Below, in pieces: positions 27,387 through 30,173 of a stretch of 30,173 nt of DNA (position 1 is the first letter of the stretch; the number at the start of each line of letters is the position of its first letter). Source of the DNA: a virus; IMG/VR virus record IMGVR_UViG_3300017756_000065, positions 1-30,173 of that record, one strand, 5' to 3'. The notes beneath the pieces are model-generated. The model saw only the letters and a list, made by a program, of their open reading frames with translations, was not told where the DNA came from and did no database searches. A program made the translations under genes and the position numbers.

Positions 27387-30173
27387 ATGGGTACAAGTTT
27401 ACAGAACACTAAGATCAAAGACACCTACGAGGGTCTGATCAAGACAACTGATAACTCAACAGTAGGATCATCTGACAAAGAGCTTACCGATGGCGCTGGA
27501 AATGATTTAAATATATCTGTTAACAATACTGGTGCAATTACAGCAGATGGAAATATATCAGCCGCTGCTTTAGTAAAGACTGGCGGCACAGCTTTGCAAA
27601 TTCTTTTAGCTGATGGAACTATAATCACTTTAACTAGAGAGGCGGATGCTATTGGTTCAAATGACTCAGACACTAAAGTCCCAAGTAATGCTGCCGTAAA
27701 AGATTATGTTGATACACAAATAACAAATTTAATTGATGGGTCACCTACTGCATTAGATACTCTTAACGAACTAGCGGCAGCTTTAGGTGATGATGCCAGT
27801 TTTTCTACAACAATTACTACAGCTCTAGGCAAAAGATTAAGATTTGATGCCAGTCAAAGCCTTTCTTCTGGAGAGATTACTCAAGCCCTAACAAATTTAG
27901 GAATAAGTGCTACAGTGGCTGAAATTAATTATATAGATGGCGTAACATCAAACATACAAACTCAATTAAATGGGCTACAAACTCAGATTACTGGTGGCGC
28001 TGTTACCATAACAGACACCGATTTGGCAGCCAACAGAGCCTTGGTTTCAACTTCTGGAGGAAAGGTATCAGTTTCTAATGTAACCAGCACTGAAATAGAT
28101 CATTTAGATGGCGTTACGTCTGCAATACAAACTCAATTAAATTCAAAAGTAGAGACACTAGGGGATTTATCAATAACCGCCTCTAGTGCTGAAATAAATA
28201 AACTTGATGGAGTAACTGATACAACTGCTGAAATAAACCATACGGATGGCGTAACATCAAACATACAGACTCAAATAGACTCAAAACAAAATACAATAAC
28301 TGGAGCAGCAACTACTATTGATGATTCAGATTTAACAGCATCTAGAGCAGTCGTTTCTGATGGGTCTGGAAAAGTCGCTGTTTCTGATGTAACTAGCACT
28401 GAGGTGGGTCATCTGGATGGCGTTTCTTCTAATATACAGACTCAAATAAATGGATTACAAAGCCAAATAACTGGAGGAGCCACCACCGTAACGGATAGTA
28501 ATCTTACTGCCGATAGGGCTTTATTTTCTGATTCTAGCGGTAAAATTGCTGTATCTGACATCACATCAACTGAATTAGGGCACCTTGATGGCGTAACAAG
28601 CGGAATACAAACGCAAATAGATTCAAAACAAGACACAATAACTGGAGCTGCAACTACAATAGATGATACAAATTTAGCTACTGAAAGAGCTTTAATTTCT
28701 AACAGCTCTGGAAAAGTTGCTGTTTCCGCTGTTACATCTACAGAGGTCAGCTATTTGGATGGGGTTACTGGCTCAGTCCAAAATCAAATAGATTCAAAAC
28801 AAAATATTGCGGAGCCTCATAGCGCAACTGCTATAAGTTATACCGTAACTGTAGCGACAAAAACGGCTGCTCATAGAGAAAATGGGAATGGGTCTTCTAA
28901 TGGATATCTTATAGATTCAGTTGAGGCGCCTTATTTAAATTTAACTGTCGGTAAAACATATAAATTTGATCAATCAGATGCATCTAACTCTGGGCATCCT
29001 TTAGGGTTTTATTATGAGGCGGATAAAACAACTGCATTTACCTCTGGCGTTACTACAAGCGGAACCGCTGGATCCTCTGGCGCATACGTTCAAATAGTAG
29101 CGACAGAAACAACTCCGACAGTTTTATATTATCAATGCGGTAATCATGCCTTAATGGGGAATACTGTTAATTTTGACACTAGAAATTTAACTGGATTCGA
29201 TACTGCTGATCTTACTGAAGGAACAAATTTATATTATACCAACGCTAGAGCGGATGCAAGAATAGCAGCCGCCACTACAGATGATCTGTCTGAAGGATCC
29301 TCAAATCTATATTTTACAAATGCTCGAGCTGATGGCAGAATATCGGCAGCTAGTATTGATGATCTTTCTGATGTAGATACAACAACAAGCGCACCTAGCT
29401 CTGGTCAAGTCTTGAAATGGGATGGATCAAATTTTGTCCCTCAAAATGATGTTTCTGGGGATAGCGCCCCTAATTGCTTTTCAACTTTTGCAGTATCTGG
29501 TCAAAGTAATATAGCAGCTGACTCAAGCTCTGATACTCTAACTATAGCAGCTGGTAATAATATTACACTATCGACCAACGCTAGCACTGATACATTAACG
29601 ATAAATTCCACAGCTGTAGCTGGAGCTGACATATCATGGCAGTCATCAATAAAAACTGCCGATTTTACAGCCACCGCTGGAGAGGGATATTTTGTAGATG
29701 CATCAAGCGCATCAATAACAGTTACTGCGCCGTCAAGCCCAAGTCTAGGAGACACTGTAAATATAATTGATTACGCTGGTAATTCAGCCACTAACGCTAT
29801 AGTTATTACATCAAGTAATAAAATTTTAGGAGCAGACGGAGACAGACAAATAAGCACTAATTTTGGATCAGTCCAACTGTTATATTCTGATGCTACTTAT
29901 GGCTGGCAATTGACCTATGGAAATAAAGCATCAACCGCTGAAGGACCAATTTTAGGACGTGCTTTAGTTGGCGGCGGCGGTGGAGGTGGCGGCTATGGTA
30001 GGACTGGAAGTGGGAGCTCTCAAAACCGAGGTGGCGGTGGCGGTGGAGCTGGAGAGTTTTTAGATAAAAGTAATATTAAACTACAAACTGGAAAGGCTTA
30101 TAAAATCATTGTAGGCGCTGGAGGGGCGGCAGATACAGCTGGCTCAAATAGTCAATTTAAATCTAATGCAGAC
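27387..30173 (+). CDS. Tail fibre protein, N-terminal and central part (continues at position 1)
   Basis: The frame runs open to the window end and joins position 1 in phase, giving 1158 residues. The first ~220 residues carry a helical KDYVDTQITNLI and LDTLNELAAALGDD stretch found in marine phage fibres. Next come near-tandem 57-residue repeats (about 222-475) with STEVGHLDGVSSNIQTQ-like units. Residues about 478-600 form a plastocyanin-like domain with SGHPL (His537) and YYQCGNHALMGN (Cys584, His587, Met590). Two YYTNARADARI-type repeats follow (about 615-655), then a LPASPSLGD-like APSSPSLGDTVNIIDYAG domain, and a glycine-rich end. Its job is host recognition at the tail. Confidence 0.85.
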   Translation, partial: MGTSLQNTKIKDTYEGLIKTTDNSTVGSSDKELTDGAGNDLNISVNNTGAITADGNISAAALVKTGGTALQILLADGTIITLTREADAIGSNDSDTKVPSNAAVKDYVDTQITNLIDGSPTALDTLNELAAALGDDASFSTTITTALGKRLRFDASQSLSSGEITQALTNLGISATVAEINYIDGVTSNIQTQLNGLQTQITGGAVTITDTDLAANRALVSTSGGKVSVSNVTSTEIDHLDGVTSAIQTQLNSKVETLGDLSITASSAEINKLDGVTDTTAEINHTDGVTSNIQTQIDSKQNTITGAATTIDDSDLTASRAVVSDGSGKVAVSDVTSTEVGHLDGVSSNIQTQINGLQSQITGGATTVTDSNLTADRALFSDSSGKIAVSDITSTELGHLDGVTSGIQTQIDSKQDTITGAATTIDDTNLATERALISNSSGKVAVSAVTSTEVSYLDGVTGSVQNQIDSKQNIAEPHSATAISYTVTVATKTAAHRENGNGSSNGYLIDSVEAPYLNLTVGKTYKFDQSDASNSGHPLGFYYEADKTTAFTSGVTTSGTAGSSGAYVQIVATETTPTVLYYQCGNHALMGNTVNFDTRNLTGFDTADLTEGTNLYYTNARADARIAAATTDDLSEGSSNLYFTNARADGRISAASIDDLSDVDTTTSAPSSGQVLKWDGSNFVPQNDVSGDSAPNCFSTFAVSGQSNIAADSSSDTLTIAAGNNITLSTNASTDTLTINSTAVAGADISWQSSIKTADFTATAGEGYFVDASSASITVTAPSSPSLGDTVNIIDYAGNSATNAIVITSSNKILGADGDRQISTNFGSVQLLYSDATYGWQLTYGNKASTAEGPILGRALVGGGGGGGGYGRTGSGSSQNRGGGGGGAGEFLDKSNIKLQTGKAYKIIVGAGGAADTAGSNSQFKSNAD
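30051..30173. repeat. Terminal direct repeat, right copy
   Basis: Exact copy of positions 1-123. The fibre reading frame is the same in both copies, so joining them gives a continuous gene and a circle of about 30,050 bp. Confidence 0.95.

Noticed and set aside
1-30173. Search by eye for tRNA genes, reverse transcriptase or diversity-generating repeats
   Set aside because: No tRNA cloverleaf, no reverse transcriptase motif and no template/variable repeat pair were found; the fibre repeats are in-frame shaft repeats.

Overview
This window looks like the complete genome of a tailed phage with a long non-contractile tail (siphovirus) that infects a member of the Bacteroidota, probably a marine flavobacterium. 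The first 123 bases are repeated exactly as the last 123 bases, so the contig closes into a circle of about 30,050 bp, and the tail-fibre gene runs across the cut. All convincing genes lie on the + strand. The host guess rests on AT-rich sequence, the absence of Shine-Dalgarno sites, repeated TAnnTTTG boxes (the Bacteroidota -7 promoter element, twice with a TTTG box 19 bp upstream), and several small proteins of types I associate with Bacteroidota phages. The marine guess rests on fibre domains common in marine phages. I see no integrase and no clear lysogeny repressor, so a lytic life style is the default reading.

Layout on the circle, starting at packaging: small and large terminase (13278-14797); a portal with a long C-terminal extension (14824-17097); a MuF head protein carrying a C-terminal HExxH metallopeptidase-like domain (17098-18750); a small Cys-containing protein; HK97-type protease and capsid (18953-20861); a terminator. 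Next comes a self-contained cluster of small unknown genes with its own host-like promoter and two copies of a hairpin repeat (20950-22575), then a PD-(D/E)XK-like gene and a possible small RNA (22606-23076). Head-tail connector genes follow (23100-25136), then a secreted protein and a lysis cassette with M15 endolysin and holin-like membrane proteins (25143-26793), small structural proteins, and the 1158-residue fibre (27387 across the junction to 813).

The tail module continues with the tail tube protein, the two tail assembly chaperone reading frames joined by a probable -1 frameshift, the tape measure and two tail-tip proteins (827-7647). The early/replication module (7650-13025) starts at the best promoter in the window. 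It encodes a small HTH protein, a Sak3/DUF1071-type annealing protein, a small protein with an SSB-like acidic tail, a RecE-like exonuclease, a DnaA domain IV-like DNA-binding protein, a VRR-NUC nuclease, an AT-only repeat region (possible origin), another PD-(D/E)XK-like nuclease and a Toprim primase-helicase.

The points most worth following up are the MuF-metallopeptidase fusion with an eight-G tract exactly between its two halves (a one-base slip either way gives an early stop), the moron-like small-gene cluster with its twin hairpin leaders, the leaderless-looking starts placed 4 nt after -7 boxes, the stand-alone DnaA DNA-binding domain near an AT-rich repeat, and a plastocyanin-like Cys-His-Met site in the tail fibre. 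All function calls come from reading sequence motifs by eye; no database search was run.
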